Origin: Utricularia gibba
Taxonomy: Eukaryota; Streptophyta; Magnoliopsida; Lamiales; Lentibulariaceae
Assembly (NCBI GenBank): GCA_002189035.1
Contig: CM007991.1
Coordinates: forward strand, 1,426,001 to 1,490,000
Direction of reading: 5' to 3'
DNA length: 64,000 bases
The translations under genes and the position numbers were made by a program. The notes under the pieces were generated by a model, which was not told where the DNA came from, did no database searches, and saw only the letters and a program-made list of their open reading frames with translations. Numbering within the stretch: position 1 is the stretch's first letter; every line of letters begins with the position of its first letter. Positions 1 through 13,032 of this stretch are shown here, piece after piece.

Positions 1-26
1 AGTCACAAGCTTTAAGATTCCATTAC

Positions 27-180
27 CGGTTGAGAGCACAATCAGCCAAACAAGAAAAATTTTCTTAATCGGCAGGCCTCGCTGCGTCTCCTTTTCCTGA
101 TCAATCCTACAACCAGGACATCCATCAACGTACACATGCTTCTGCAGCAAACTCTCCCTATTCTCATTCCCACTCGCCAT
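27..180 (-). CDS. ZIF1-like MFS transporter, first exon only (partial)
   Basis: This is the 5' end of a Major Facilitator Superfamily carrier of the ZINC INDUCED FACILITATOR-LIKE group; the rest lies outside the window. The exon starts at the ATG at 180 and reads MASGNENRESLLQKH, then the family signature DGCPGCRIDQEKE, then a hydrophobic stretch (FLVWLIVLS) that begins transmembrane helix 1. A GT donor (CCG|GTAATG) at 26-25 ends the exon. The twin-Cys CPGC motif just ahead of the first helix is what identifies the subfamily. Plant ZIF-like proteins are tonoplast or plasma-membrane exporters linked to zinc, potassium or nicotianamine handling; which of these applies here cannot be told from 51 residues. 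The longer ORF starting near 266 is in another frame and is rejected. Confidence 0.8.
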
Positions 181-865
181 TTCTCTGGGAAGAATTTTCT
201 AAACATCATCCACATATAAACACGTGAAGTTTTACCAAAAACCCAGTCCCCCGGTCTCACAGGCATGGCCCCAGTCAGGAGTGGGACTTCACTTGCTTCA
301 CATCATCGGTTTTCCATGTGCCACGCCTCTGAGCCAGTCAAGTCATAGAAGTAACCACCATTCAATTTTGCCACCCCTTGCCTTCATCTCAAGATAGACA
401 TGGCTACTCCCCCCAACGGCCCAACATCACATCATCAAATGAATTCGTTTGACTATCCTCCTTCATGCATCACGACGATTTAATGATTACCCAAATATTT
501 TGATTTTTTAATTAGAAATGCCAGATGAGCGTGTGTTATTTACATTATTGCCCCATTCTTTTTTTTTCCATTTATTTAGTACAATGACCTTTTTATAAAA
601 TAAAAAAACAGTATAAAAATACTATATCAACAATTTGTTTATTATTACGAATATTTAAACAAAATAATTCAGTATTTTTTTAATTACGAAAATAACACGG
701 ATGAAAATCATTTTTCAAATAATCATGAGCATATTTAAATAGATTTAATACGTTTTACTACTAAGACAGGTTCTTTAGAGAACAACCTCGCGGAATGGCG
801 CATCAGCAGAAATGCATTCAACACACTAATTGCTATCTCTGGGTTAGTGGAGCCATTGCTAACAA
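181..865. other. Intergenic: ZIF1-like promoter side, SNF12 3' side
   Basis: No coding sequence is visible. The part next to 180 is moderately GC-rich and would hold the 5' UTR and promoter of the leftward ZIF1-like gene. From about 480 to 770 it is strongly AT-rich with T/A runs. The last 85 bases are probably 3' UTR of the SNF12 gene. Confidence 0.5.
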
Positions 866-2821
866 CTATTTGTGAGCAACACCTTCGATTCCAAGGGGAG
901 ACTTGCGATTCAGGTATCGGATGACGGCATCTTCAACCCTGAATTGAAGCAAGAGAGATGTATTTTCAGTAGTGAAAACAGCAATGGGGAACTGAAGCAG
1001 TAAATCCAAGTTCAGCACCATTTGATGATGGATCATTGACTCGAAAAGACCATACCGGGAGGGCATGGTATGCAGATGGAGAACAGACAGATGTAATGCA
1101 AGGCTGATGAAATACAGGATCAAACAAGTTCAACAGATGACTGTGTGCAGATATTCTTATCGTATCAAATCTAAAGTGATGCAGAATCTACCACAGATGC
1201 ATTCACACATGTGGTCACCATTGGAAATAAAACACTGAGGCCAAAGTTCCTTTGACAAGTGTTGAATGAGAAAAGTTCAGCAAAATAGGTAACACAAAGA
1301 AACTCACCAGGGCTGGTTGTAAAATCCTGCCCTTCTCTCCTTCTCTATATCACCACTTGCATCAGCAGCAAAAAGCTTCAAATCCCTTGCTTGAGATGCT
1401 ATTAAGGCATTAATGAACTCTGCAGGTGACTGACTGAATCCAAGAAAAAAATTTCGCCTTTGATAATGCTCGCGTATTTTCTTCATAGAAGAGGAAATAG
1501 CTTCATCCATCACATCAATCTCCTGGTTTTTCTCCAAACTATCCAGGAAAGAAGACTTGCTTCCTGTGGACAAAGGGATGTCAACCAACACATCATAGCA
1601 AGTGGTCCCAGCAGGACTAGGTCCAGACAGCTTCACACGATGCTCCAAATGTATAGGCCCTGGGGAAGTGATGTGCGAGGTTATCTTTTGGTTAACCATA
1701 GAAAATTTCATTTTCTCCTCTCCAAAAACCTTCTTTAGAGGCTCATCACACATGAACCAGGAAATGTCACCCTGAATTTGCAATTTTTTCATTTTCACAT
1801 ATTTCCAAAGTGCTGCCATAATTTTTGGACGCGTTTCCAACTCAATCCCAAGGACTTCTTGTAAAGCTGGAGATAGCTTAAACTTTTCAGGCACATACTT
1901 CATCTCGAATCTAATAACTGCAGTGAACTCTTGGTCACCTTTCCTTCTTACTTCAAAACCCTCGTGCAGTACAGGGGATCGAGAACTGTCCCACAGGATC
2001 ACATGATTATCTGGGTATACAGCTTGATCAAGGTAAATTGTGATTTTCTTGAAAAAAGATGAAAACTTTGGAGATGAATGCTTTGATCCTTTCATTGTAT
2101 CTTCTCCAATGTGGTCTTTGCCATCTTCCAATATCCCACCCATTATCCGCAGTGACCATGAAGGTGCATCAGCATTTTCCTTCTCTGGATCCACCTTTAT
2201 TTGGTTAGAGTAAGTGTTGAAAACATATATCCTCAAAACTTTCTTAATGCTCATAGGGTTCTTCAAGGATTCCAAAATGTCATTCTTCTTCCTTAAAAGG
2301 GAAGCATCAACACGAGACTCAAAATCAAGCAGTTGTGTAAACAAACTCGCCTCTGGAAATATAGAGGCAATTTTGTACAGGATTGCTTTGTCAGGAAGCT
2401 TACGCTTGCCTCTAAGTGGAGTAGGAGTGAGTTCCATTGTTTTCATCGGAGAGGAAGTGCCCTGAGCAGAAGATGGCCCTGAAGGTCGAGAAGGGGGTCT
2501 CTGTGTGCGTCTAATAATCCCTGCTGCAGCAGATCCCGGGGTAGATGCAGAGGGAGATGAAATTCCAATTCTAGAAGTAACATGTGGAGTTCCCAAGACC
2601 TGGCCTTGAACTGGCTGGTCTCGAGGAAAAGCCTGCGCTCGTGCTTCTGAAGATTGAAAATGCCCCGGGAAATAGGGCCTGCCTTGAGACTGAGGTTGAG
2701 ACTGCAAGGCTGTCTGCTGATTATGGTTAGTAGGCAGTTGTGTGTGCATAACTTCTGCATTGCCAAAACTAATATTTCCTCTCAGTGCATTGTTCCCAAC
2801 GTTGGCAATGTTATGGTTCAT
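866..2821 (-). CDS. SWI/SNF complex subunit SNF12/BAF60 homologue (SWIB/MDM2 domain)
   Basis: Subunit of SWI/SNF chromatin-remodelling complexes, related to Arabidopsis CHC1/SWP73 and animal BAF60. It acts in the nucleus as a bridge between the remodeller and DNA-bound factors. Two coding exons, 2821-1308 and 938-866, are joined by an intron ending in CAG and starting GTGAGT; the Trp codon of [16 protein letters not shown] is split across it. The product is 528 residues. The first 110 or so residues are Gln/Ser/Pro-rich and disordered; a conserved [17 protein letters not shown] block follows; the SWIB domain sits near residues 310-385 ([19 protein letters not shown] to VFGEEK). I chose the ATG at 2821 because the upstream in-frame ATG at 2842 lies before a good acceptor (TTTATTCAG) and is probably intronic; a 5' UTR intron up to about 3320 is implied. 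Confidence 0.92.
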
Positions 2822-3612
2822 TGCACCTGAATAAAGCATCAAAGAAATTCCTCCATGAAAAGAACATTCCTACAAGCTGCAATTAACAAGGTTTCCAATG
2901 TGCTAACCAAAATAAAGTTCAACCCCACAGCGAAGACTCGTGAAAAAATTATGCACCTATAATCTAAAACGTAACAAATTCAGTAAAAACTTCATAAAAA
3001 AGGCAGAAGATACCCAAAAGACTCCTCTACTTCAGGCTTCCAAAATTATTAAACATAACCTCTACCCCTCATGAGCACCACGACAAAAAGAGATTCAGTC
3101 CACCATGTACCGCAAGAAAGCAAAACCATGAATATCTTTAAAAAGAAATCAAAATTGAAAATTTTCAGAAAAGAAACTGCCAGAGTCCTATCGAAATGAT
3201 ATGCTAACCCACCGGCTTCTTTCTTCCACGGAAAAAGAAAACTCGCCGGAATTGGGGAAATGGATTTCACCACTCAACCAATTAGAAAATTACAGATTCG
3301 AAAAAAGCAGCGACTAACGTCTTCCTTCTGAATTGAGAATTGAGACCGCGAAGATTTCTGGGGTTGAAAAATGAGAAGAATACGAAAAAGTAGAGGGAAA
3401 CATTGAATATCGAATGTATTGTGTCCAATATTGTAAATATCAAATCTATTTCGAAATAGTGGTAAATATTAAAGAATTGAGGGACTCAAGCGTAAATACA
3501 ATGAAACTGTAGCTACACTGTATCAGCAAGCCCTAGCTTTCAGTTGCCTGATTCTGTCTGGACTCTTGCTTATACGCCCTTCTTCCCTTCTTCGAGACAT
3601 TAGTTGTTTGCC
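2822..3612. promoter_or_regulatory. SNF12 5' UTR intron and head-to-head promoter with EF1-beta
   Basis: About 790 bases separate the two start codons. The left part holds the 5' UTR intron of SNF12 (acceptor at 2827/2828; donor near 3320 within GAAGAC|GTTAGT). The core between roughly 3380 and 3590 must serve both transcription directions. No long ORF is credible here; the minus-strand 74-codon ORF at 3049-3273 is intronic. Confidence 0.55.
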
Positions 3613-5218
3613 ATGGCTCTCGCTTTCCACGATCTGAGCTCCGCAGCGGGCCTTAAGAAGCTTGATGAGTATCTTTTGACGCGTAGTTACATTACTGGGT
3701 AAGATTCGACTAGTAATGTGGCTACTTCGAGTACTAGGATAGAGATTGTTGGCGTCTTGGCTGTAGGATTTGGCGTGCGAGCCTTCGAATTTATATTAAA
3801 TCTAGGTTATCGAAAATTGACTACTGCTGTATGCGTTTTGACAGGGTGTTGTGAGTTGCTATATGAAATGTTTCCATGGTTTTCAACTCTATGTATCTCA
3901 AATGGGGCGTTGATGGTTTTGAATTTTCAGGTATGAAGCATCGAAAGATGATCTTGCTGTCCATGGTGAACTTGCTAAGCCTCCATCGGCTGATCTAGTT
4001 AATGTTTCAAGGTGGTATAATCACATAGAAGCGCTTCTGAGGATCTCGTAAGTTATCGTATTTTGTAATGTTGAATCCACTGTATTATGTATGGAAGCTT
4101 GCTTATGTTTCATATTTTGGTCTGTTTATTCAGAGGCGTTTCTGATGAAGGAAATGGTGTAATAATTGAAGGTGTAGCCCCGGTTGCCACTCCACCCACT
4201 GCTGACACTAAGGCAAGATGGGGGAAAAAATCAAGCTCTTATTTTATTTCTCATTTTGTGAATTGTTTTCAAATATATCCCCCCCAACACGGTCTTCAAG
4301 AGTAGTTTCCGTGCGGTGTTGTATTTTAATGCTGCTCTTGTTCGAATCTGTTGAACTTTATAGATCATATGCGCTTGGCTAATTCTTATGGCAAATGTGC
4401 ATTTTAGGCCTCAACTGCTGAGGATGATGATGATGATGATGTGGATTTATTTGGTGAGGAGACTGAGGAAGAGAAAAAGGCTGCGGAAGAACGTGCAGCT
4501 GCAGTGAAAGCTTCTGCGAAGAAGAAGGAATGTGAGTCTTACTGAAATATTGGCGTAAATATCCAAATATCTGGAAATATGACCTAAAATTTTCAGTCTT
4601 ATTATGAGGAATCATTTCTGTGCGTTAATCTTCTGGTAAATGTTTCATCCAGTTAAATTCATTCGATGATTTCGTTTCCTTTCCCAGCTGGAAAATCTTC
4701 TATTCTTATGGATGTCAAGCCATGGGACGATGAAACTGACATGAAAAAGCTCGAGGAAGCAGTCAGAAGTGTGCAGATGGAAGGCCTCCTTTGGGGAGCA
4801 TGTAAGCTTGCCCTCTCCTTTGTTATCACTAAACAGCTTCCCTGAACAAGCTTCCATAACCTCAAATTGAGCATGCTGGGAAGCACTATTTACATCTGGT
4901 GACTGGTTTCATTTCCATTATGATAAGCACCATTTGATGTTGGTCTCTTCAGCAAAACTTGTCCCGGTTGGGTATGGCATCAAGAAGCTTCAGATCATGA
5001 TTACCATTGTGGATGATCTGGTCTCTGTCGACACCCTCATCGAGGAATATCTTACTGCAGAGCCGATCAATGAATATGTTCAGAGCGTTGACATTGTTGC
5101 GTTCAACAAAATTTGTGAGTACACCCACCTATTGCTTACTTTGTTTTTCACATATCTAGTACTAGACATGCCATATGCTTGCTCACTTTGCGATCCATGG
5201 GTGTTTTTTTCTGCAGAA
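3613..5218 (+). CDS. Elongation factor 1-beta (eEF1B guanine-exchange subunit)
   Basis: Exchanges GDP for GTP on eEF1A during translation elongation in the cytosol. Seven exons: 3613-3698, 3931-4047, 4134-4212, 4408-4531, 4688-4801, 4953-5114 and 5217-5218, adding to 684 bases (227 residues), the normal size. Order: GST-C-like N-terminal region ([20 protein letters not shown], then [13 protein letters not shown]); an acidic linker with an Asp run encoded by GAT repeats near 4427 followed by [11 protein letters not shown]; then the C-terminal exchange domain ([48 protein letters not shown]). Two oddities: intron 3 has a GC donor (AAG|GCAAGA, next exon at 4408), and the stop codon is split by the last intron (T at 5114, AA at 5217-5218). 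The 3' UTR runs to about 5390. Confidence 0.95.
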
Positions 5219-5564
5219 TTCCGGCAGATTCAATGCCTGGAAGGAAGGAATCCCCTGCTGCAGCGTCCGCATCTTTTTGTTTGGAGTTCATGTTGTCGGA
5301 AAAATAAGTGAATATTTCGAGCCTTGTTTGTTTGTCAAGGTGAACCAGTTAATTTTTTGTTACATGCTTGTAATAAGATAATGCATAAAAATCATAAAAA
5401 TGATTCGCCAGGTGGAAAATGGAAATTTCGAAAATGCGTCGTTTTAAAAATAATATTTTGTGAAAATTTCCTTTCTATAATATAATATTAATATTTAACG
5501 CATCATAATTACTTGAAAAGGTAGGGAGGCTGTGGGAGGAAGATCATTGCGGGAGGAAGAGAAT
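5219..5564 (+). other. EF1-beta 3' UTR and STEEP1-like promoter
   Basis: The first about 170 bases read as EF1-beta 3' UTR. From 5400 to 5530 the sequence is AT-rich and probably carries the promoter and short 5' UTR of the next gene. Nothing coding is seen. Confidence 0.5.
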
Positions 5565-7161
<1,597 letters not shown>

Positions 7162-7463
7162 GGTCATACCCATGCTTAGATTTGATTTGTATTGGAATTC
7201 ATCCTATGACAATTGTGTCGTAGAGATTTGGGGACTCAGGCGTACCCCATGCGCGTAATGATTTTATTGTTCATTTTGTGATCTCAGAACAAGGTTATTT
7301 AGGTAAAAAGGAAACATTTGTTATTCTCAGTACAACCCCAGGTACACTTCATCCATGAGATGAGGGAGGGCAAGGCTAATAACATATAGCAGAAGTGATA
7401 AAGGATGAGTCGCAACATGTTCTCATGAGCAAAACAGGGGGACTCAACACAAAGCTAGAAGAT
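7162..7463. other. Convergent 3' ends of STEEP1-like and acetolactate synthase
   Basis: Only 302 bases lie between the two stop codons, so both 3' UTRs and their polyadenylation signals must fit here. No ORF of interest. Confidence 0.6.
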
Positions 7464-9437
7464 TCAGTACTTGATTCTTCCATCTCCATCAGTTATCACA
7501 TCGTCAAAGGAATGGCCGCTGGGGATCATCGGCAGCACATGCTCCTGATGCGGAACCACAACGTCCAGCAAGTATGGCCCTGGAGTCTCCAACATCTTTT
7601 TCATGGCAGCCCTGAGATCATGGATGCTTGTTACTCTTGCTGCTGGTATGTCGCAGGCCTCTGCGAACTTCACCATATCAGGGAAGATCTGTGACTCGTT
7701 GGCTGGGTTGCCGAGGTATGTATGTGCTCGATTGGCCTTGTAGAATCGATCTTCCCATTGTACAACCATCCCCAAATGCTGATTATTCAACAGCAATACC
7801 TTGACTGGAAGGTTTTCCACTCGTACTGTTGCCAGTTCTTGCACATTCATCATGAAACTGCCATCACCATCAATGTCTACTATGATGTCGCCTGGCCTTG
7901 CAACGGCTGCTCCCATGGCTGCAGGAAGGCCGAACCCCATAGCTCCTAGACCTCCGGAAGTCAGCCATTGGCGTGGTTTCTTGTACTTGTAGAACTGAGC
8001 AGCCCACATCTGATGCTGCCCAACACCTGTGGCTATGACTGCCTCTCCATTTGTGAGTTCATCGAGCATCTGAATCGCGTACTGTGGAGGAATAGCATCG
8101 CCAAATGTCTTGAAGCTCAAGGGGTGCTTCATCTTCTGCTCCTTCAGCTCTTGTCTCCAACCTGCAAAACTGAAGCTGAATCTGTTGCTTCCTTTAGCCA
8201 AAATGGAGTTCAAACCCTTGAGAGCCAACCGCACATCCCCACACACAGATACATGAGGCTGCTTGTTCTTCCCAATCTCAGCAGAATCGATATCAATATG
8301 CACTATCTTAGCTTTACTTGCAAATGTTTCCAACTTCCCTGTCACACGATCATCAAACCTCACACCAAAAGCAAGCAAGAGATCACTGTGGTGCACAGCG
8401 TAATTGGCATACACAGTTCCATGCATTCCAAGCATATGTAGCGATAACTCCTCATCTGTGGAGGGATAGCAGCCAAGACCCATAAGGGTGCTGGCTACAG
8501 GAATACCAGTAAGCTCAACAAATTGCCTCAGCTCTTCACTAGCATTCAAACAGCCACCTCCCACATAAAGAACCGGCTTCTTTGACTCAGAAATCAGTCT
8601 CACGATTTGTTCCAGAGAAGAAATGCTGGGAGGCCGGGGCAATCTCGACGAGTAGGCGGCTAATTTCATAGGCTGGTTCCAGTCAGGAACCACTTTTAGC
8701 TGCTGAATGTCTTTTGGAATGTCAATCAGAACAGGGCCTGGCCTGCCCGTTCTCGCTAGGTAAAATGCTTCCTTCACAACTCTGGGTATATCCTCTACAT
8801 CTAAAACAAGATAGTTGTGCTTAGTGATGGATCTGGTTACCTCAACAATCGGAGTCTCTTGGAAGGCATCAGTTCCAATCATGTGGCGAGGGACCTGGCC
8901 GGTGATTGCAACGAGTGGCACGCTGTCCATGTTTCCATCTGCTAAACCAGATACCAGATTTGTGGCTCCTGGACCGGAAGTCGCAATGCAAACTGCAGTT
9001 TTCCCCGTGGCGCGTGCATACCCCTCTGCAGCGAAAATTCCGCCTTGTTCGTGCCGAGGTAAGACATTGCGTATGACCCCCGATCGCGTGAGTGCTTGGT
9101 GTATCTCCATTGAAGCGCCTCCGGGGTAAGCGAATACATCTGTGACTCCTTCGCGTTCCAATGCCTCTACGAGAATATCAGCACCGCATCGCGGCTCATT
9201 GGGATCAAAACGTGATTTAAAGGCGTCCTCCTTATCGGTCTCCGTTTGTGGAGATGACAGAACGCTCGAAATCCGAAGCGCTCGTCGCGAGACGGACACA
9301 GAAGGGGTCCTGGGAGTCTTTCGACGAAAATGAATGGGAGATAGCGGAAGAACCTTCGCGCTCTTGCAGGCTGGAAAGATCTTGAACGAAGATGCTGAGG
9401 TGGGAGCAGCGGCGGTAGAGGCGGCGGCGGCAGCCAT
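7464..9437 (-). CDS. ALS: Acetolactate (acetohydroxyacid) synthase catalytic subunit, chloroplast
   Basis: ThDP-dependent enzyme that condenses two pyruvates to 2-acetolactate, or pyruvate with 2-ketobutyrate, the first common step of Val, Leu and Ile synthesis in plastids. Single intronless ORF of 657 residues, as usual for plant AHAS. Residues 1 to about 70 are an Ala/Ser/Arg-rich transit peptide. Visible marks: catalytic Glu130 in RHEQGG, the ThDP motif [29 protein letters not shown] (shown here in parts: GDGSF to NN), and conserved VGGGCLNAS. Residues equivalent to Arabidopsis herbicide sites Ala122, Pro197, Ala205, Asp376, Trp574 and Ser653 (here 108, 183, 191, 363, 561, 640) are all wild type. 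The residue two after the Pro is His185, where Arabidopsis has Arg199. The ATG at 9437 is the first in frame. Confidence 0.97.
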   Translation of the reverse strand: MAAAAASTAAAPTSASSFKIFPACKSAKVLPLSPIHFRRKTPRTPSVSVSRRALRISSVLSSPQTETDKEDAFKSRFDPNEPRCGADILVEALEREGVTDVFAYPGGASMEIHQALTRSGVIRNVLPRHEQGGIFAAEGYARATGKTAVCIATSGPGATNLVSGLADGNMDSVPLVAITGQVPRHMIGTDAFQETPIVEVTRSITKHNYLVLDVEDIPRVVKEAFYLARTGRPGPVLIDIPKDIQQLKVVPDWNQPMKLAAYSSRLPRPPSISSLEQIVRLISESKKPVLYVGGGCLNASEELRQFVELTGIPVASTLMGLGCYPSTDEELSLHMLGMHGTVYANYAVHHSDLLLAFGVRFDDRVTGKLETFASKAKIVHIDIDSAEIGKNKQPHVSVCGDVRLALKGLNSILAKGSNRFSFSFAGWRQELKEQKMKHPLSFKTFGDAIPPQYAIQMLDELTNGEAVIATGVGQHQMWAAQFYKYKKPRQWLTSGGLGAMGFGLPAAMGAAVARPGDIIVDIDGDGSFMMNVQELATVRVENLPVKVLLLNNQHLGMVVQWEDRFYKANRAHTYLGNPANESQIFPDMVKFAEACDIPAARVTSIHDLRAAMKKMLETPGPYLLDVVVPHQEHVLPMIPSGHSFDDVITDGDGRIKY

Positions 9438-10617
9438 GGTACTATCGGGTTGTTTGGTCGTTAGGATAGGGACGAGGGCTTTCTATAGAATGATTTATTA
9501 AAATCAAATATACCTCCTTAAATAAAATCTTATTCACCTACTTTTACTTAAAGTCACTTTTGGTTTAAAATTAGTGTGGCAATTATTATTTACCAAACAA
9601 TACTTAATAAAACTAAATCTTATTAAAATCATCTAAAATTATACCATACGCTAATGTTTCATGCCCACGAATCTAGTGGCTTCCTTCGTTGTGAGCTTTT
9701 GGGCTTGCATTGTTTCTTATTGGGCCTGAATTGGGCTATAAATGCTATATATTCCTCCTTTTGGGGTGGAAAAGAATTTTATTACACAAATCTTATCAAA
9801 GATAGATGTGTCTTGACGTGGATGTGTTAATAAAAAAACACTTGACTTTTCTATTTTTTAGTCAGAAAATAAATATTTTATAAATATAAAATAAAAAGAT
9901 AATAGAATATAAATTCTATATTATTTTACATACCATATCTTTAAGATGATCATTTTCTTGATTAATATATATATATCTTTAGATATTTAAAAAAGAAACT
10001 AATATTGTATTATGATGATTTTCTCTTTTTGTTATGTGTAATTTTGAAAATCAATGAGTTTCTATATGATAACAAAATTAACGAGATATTAATATTGTAG
10101 TTTTTCAAGGATCTTAACTTTTAATTTCGATTATAGATGATGATACATTATGTTCAAAATTTTCTTACAAGAAGTGTGATGTTAGCTGTCAATTTCATGA
10201 TTTTTCGCATTATTGCGGGATATATATATACATTCTAAAAAAGGTATGAATAGTTATACCTTGTATTATTTCATAAGTGTGACATAGATTCATATTGATC
10301 CACATACTTATCTCTTATGTACATTTGGTAGGTAGACGGTTTCTTGTCTATATTCAGAGATTTCACTTTATTGTATAAGTTCATTTTCCTAGCAGCTAGC
10401 TACACGTGATTTTGTATGTTTGTTGACCTTTCCAAGGAACCCTAATGTAACCTTTCTCCGCGCCTCGAAGTTGTGATCAGCGTCTTATCTCGCTTACCTC
10501 ATCTGCCGACAATGCTTCAGGTGATAAGCTTCTTCTTTCTTCTCAATCCTTGTTTTCGTTTCATTGATCTGGCATACTGAAAGAAGGATCTTTTTCCTCT
10601 CAAAGAATCTTGAAGGG
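9438..10617. promoter_or_regulatory. Divergent ALS / serine decarboxylase spacer
   Basis: About 1.2 kb, AT-rich, without credible ORFs. TGGGCC/GGGCTT-type site II elements (TCP-binding in plants) occur around 9700-9740. The stretch 9800-10250 is very AT-rich with several TATATATA runs (near 9966 and 10220). The right end from 10440 would be the serine decarboxylase 5' UTR; a 5' UTR intron is possible but not proven. Confidence 0.45.
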
Positions 10618-12705
10618 ATGGCTGCAATTAGCGATGTGGATGAGCAATGCGCCAGATCTTTGACAAATGGGAAGTCTTTGGAGCTGGTTGATGAGTCATT
10701 TGATCCGACAGCGGTGGTCTTGGAGCCCGTTCCGCCGGTGGCGGAGTCCAGCGTCGGCGATTCGGAAAGAGAGATAATTCTTGGGAGGAATGTGCACACC
10801 AGCTGTCTTGAGGTGACGGAGCCTGACGCCGATGACGAATCTACCGGTGATAAGGATGCTTATATGGCGAGTGTTCTGGCGAGATATCGCAAGACACTAG
10901 TTGAACGGACGAAGCACCATTTAGGTACACTATCTGCTTAAAAAAATGTAGATTTTGAGACTCTGGCGTACAGGATTCTATATTTATGAGATCAACCTGC
11001 GTTTAGAAATGTTAATGGTATTCTAAAGCAAGACAGCCATGGTATGGAGCATAATCTGCGCGGGTCGTTAATTTTTGGTAGAATACGTGTTAGTTTGAAG
11101 GTTTGATTGGGTGAAACCGTGGAGTATTTAATGTTTAACACTTAGATCAATTTTATCAGGTCTTCTGAGTACGTGGTTGCTTGAAAAGCTCGTTGTTTTC
11201 TTTTTTATGAGGATGACTTTAGATTGAGCTGTGCTAAGACTGCGATGTTTATGAGGATGATGATTGAATATTTACCCTCTGATTTCCTGTCTGTTTACTA
11301 GTTTCTTTCTATTTTCCTTCAGGTTATCCTTACAATCTTGACTTCGACTATGGTGCTCTTGGCCAACTGCAGCATTTCTCTATCAACAACCTTGGTGATC
11401 CATTCATTGAAAGCAATTATGGAGTGCATTCAAGACAGTTCGAGGTTGGTGTTCTGGACTGGTTTGCTCGTTTGTGGGAAATTGAGAAGGAAGATTATTG
11501 GGGGTACATTACAAACTGTGGAACTGAAGGCAATCTTCATGGCATCCTTGTTGGGTGAGTGATGGATGTTTCTACCTGCACCTCCCCTCTTTTTCTTGAA
11601 TATGCAGGACTTCTGTTTTTAGAGTTAATGTTGCACGATAACAATTGAATCACACTTGAGCAGAAGAGAAGTCCTCCCTGATGGAATTCTGTACGCATCA
11701 AAGGAATCACATTACTCTGTGTTCAAAGCTGCTAGGATGTACAGAATGGACTGTGTGAAGGTTGAAACTCTTGTCACTGGAGAGATTGACTGCACCGATT
11801 TTGGAATGAAACTGCTTGCTAACAAAGATAAACCAGCGATCATCAACGTAAACATAGGTAACTTTCCCCTTTCATTGCTGTCAAATAGTTCTCTGGCACC
11901 TAAAATTTCCATCTTTGTGCCCCAATTTCAGGAACTACTGTTAAGGGAGCTGTTGATGACCTTGATCTTGTCATACGTACTCTTGAAGAGAATGGTTTTC
12001 CACCAGAAAGGTTTTACATCCACTGCGATGGTGCCCTTTTCGGGCTTATGATGCCATTTGTGAAGAAGGCATGCTTTCTTCTCCCTCCCCTCTCTAACAA
12101 CATGTTGCTGAATACCTGAAAATCATGGGCATCAATTTCAGGCACCGAAGGTCACCTTCAAGAAGCCCATAGGAAGTGTCAGTGTATCCGGTCACAAGTT
12201 TGTCGGCTGTCCAATGCCCTGCGGCGTGCAACTAACAAGGCTATGCCACATCAACACTCTCTCCCGCAATGTCGAGTACCTCGCTTCTAGAGACGCAACA
12301 ATCATGGGAAGCCGAAACGGCCATGCTCCAATCTTCCTATGGTACACCTTGAACAGAAAGGGGTACAAGGGGTTCCAAAAGGAAGTCCAGAAATGCCTCA
12401 GAAATGCTCATTACCTGAAGGATCGCCTGAGGGGAGCCGGCATCGGTGCCATGCTCAATGAACTGAGCAGCACCGTCGTGTTCGAGCGCCCCCGCGACGA
12501 AGCATTCGTCCGCCGGTGGCAGCTTGCTTGCCAAGGGAACCTTGCTCATGTTGTTGTGATGCCTAATGTCACTATAGAGAAGCTGGAAGTCTTCTTGGAT
12601 GAGCTGATCCAAGGGAGGTCAGCATGGTACACTGATGGAGCTCAGGCTCCTTGCCTTGCAGCTGATGTTGGAAGCCACAACTGCTCATGCCCTCTTCACA
12701 AGTAG
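10618..12705 (+). CDS. SDC: Serine decarboxylase (PLP-dependent, group II)
   Basis: Converts L-serine to ethanolamine with PLP, feeding choline and phospholipid synthesis. Five exons: 10618-10924, 11323-11554, 11664-11857, 11932-12068 and 12142-12705, total 478 codons with the stop. The disordered N-terminus is followed by the conserved region from [20 protein letters not shown]. Substrate/PLP parts visible: [25 protein letters not shown] (PLP-ring Asp), and [15 protein letters not shown] with the Schiff-base Lys in GHK. It ends NCSCPLHK. Intron 4 (12069-12141) uses a GC donor (AAG|GCATGC); the only nearby GT donor at 12060 would drop the conserved VKK. The gene was first known in Arabidopsis as At1g43710; at 477 residues the length agrees. 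Confidence 0.95.
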
Positions 12706-13032
12706 ACTCCTTTATATCGTTTTCTAATGATTCAGAAATCTTAGTTTGAATCATATGGAAATTAGCTTAATTTTATTGCATGTTAAAATTAGTGAATTAA
12801 CTTAATAAAATTATTTTTTAAGTTTTTATATTTGAGAGAATTCTCCCGCCGAATAAAAAAAACGTTTACCCAAAGTAACGCATAAAAGAAACCCGGGGCT
12901 TCTGTCTGAATCTTCTGCTAATTACATTGACAGCGAGCGGAATCCCGAGATTATCAACTGCTTTGCTTTTCTTCTCCCATCGATCCAGTCGTGATTCCGG
13001 CTCCCGCCGTCCGAGAGGAAGTTATTGCTGCC
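12706..13032 (+). other. Serine decarboxylase 3' UTR and MORC promoter/5' UTR
   Basis: The first about 130 bases are AT-rich 3' UTR; from about 12890 the base composition rises and reads as the MORC 5' UTR. An apparent extension of the MORC frame to 12991 starts with GTG and is not used. Confidence 0.5.

Noticed and set aside
2822..2842. ATG at 2842 as the SNF12 start
   Set aside because: Lies just before a strong acceptor TTTATTCAG, so probably in the leader intron.
12991..13032. N-terminal extension of MORC to 12991
   Set aside because: Begins with GTG; the ATG at 13033 has a good context.
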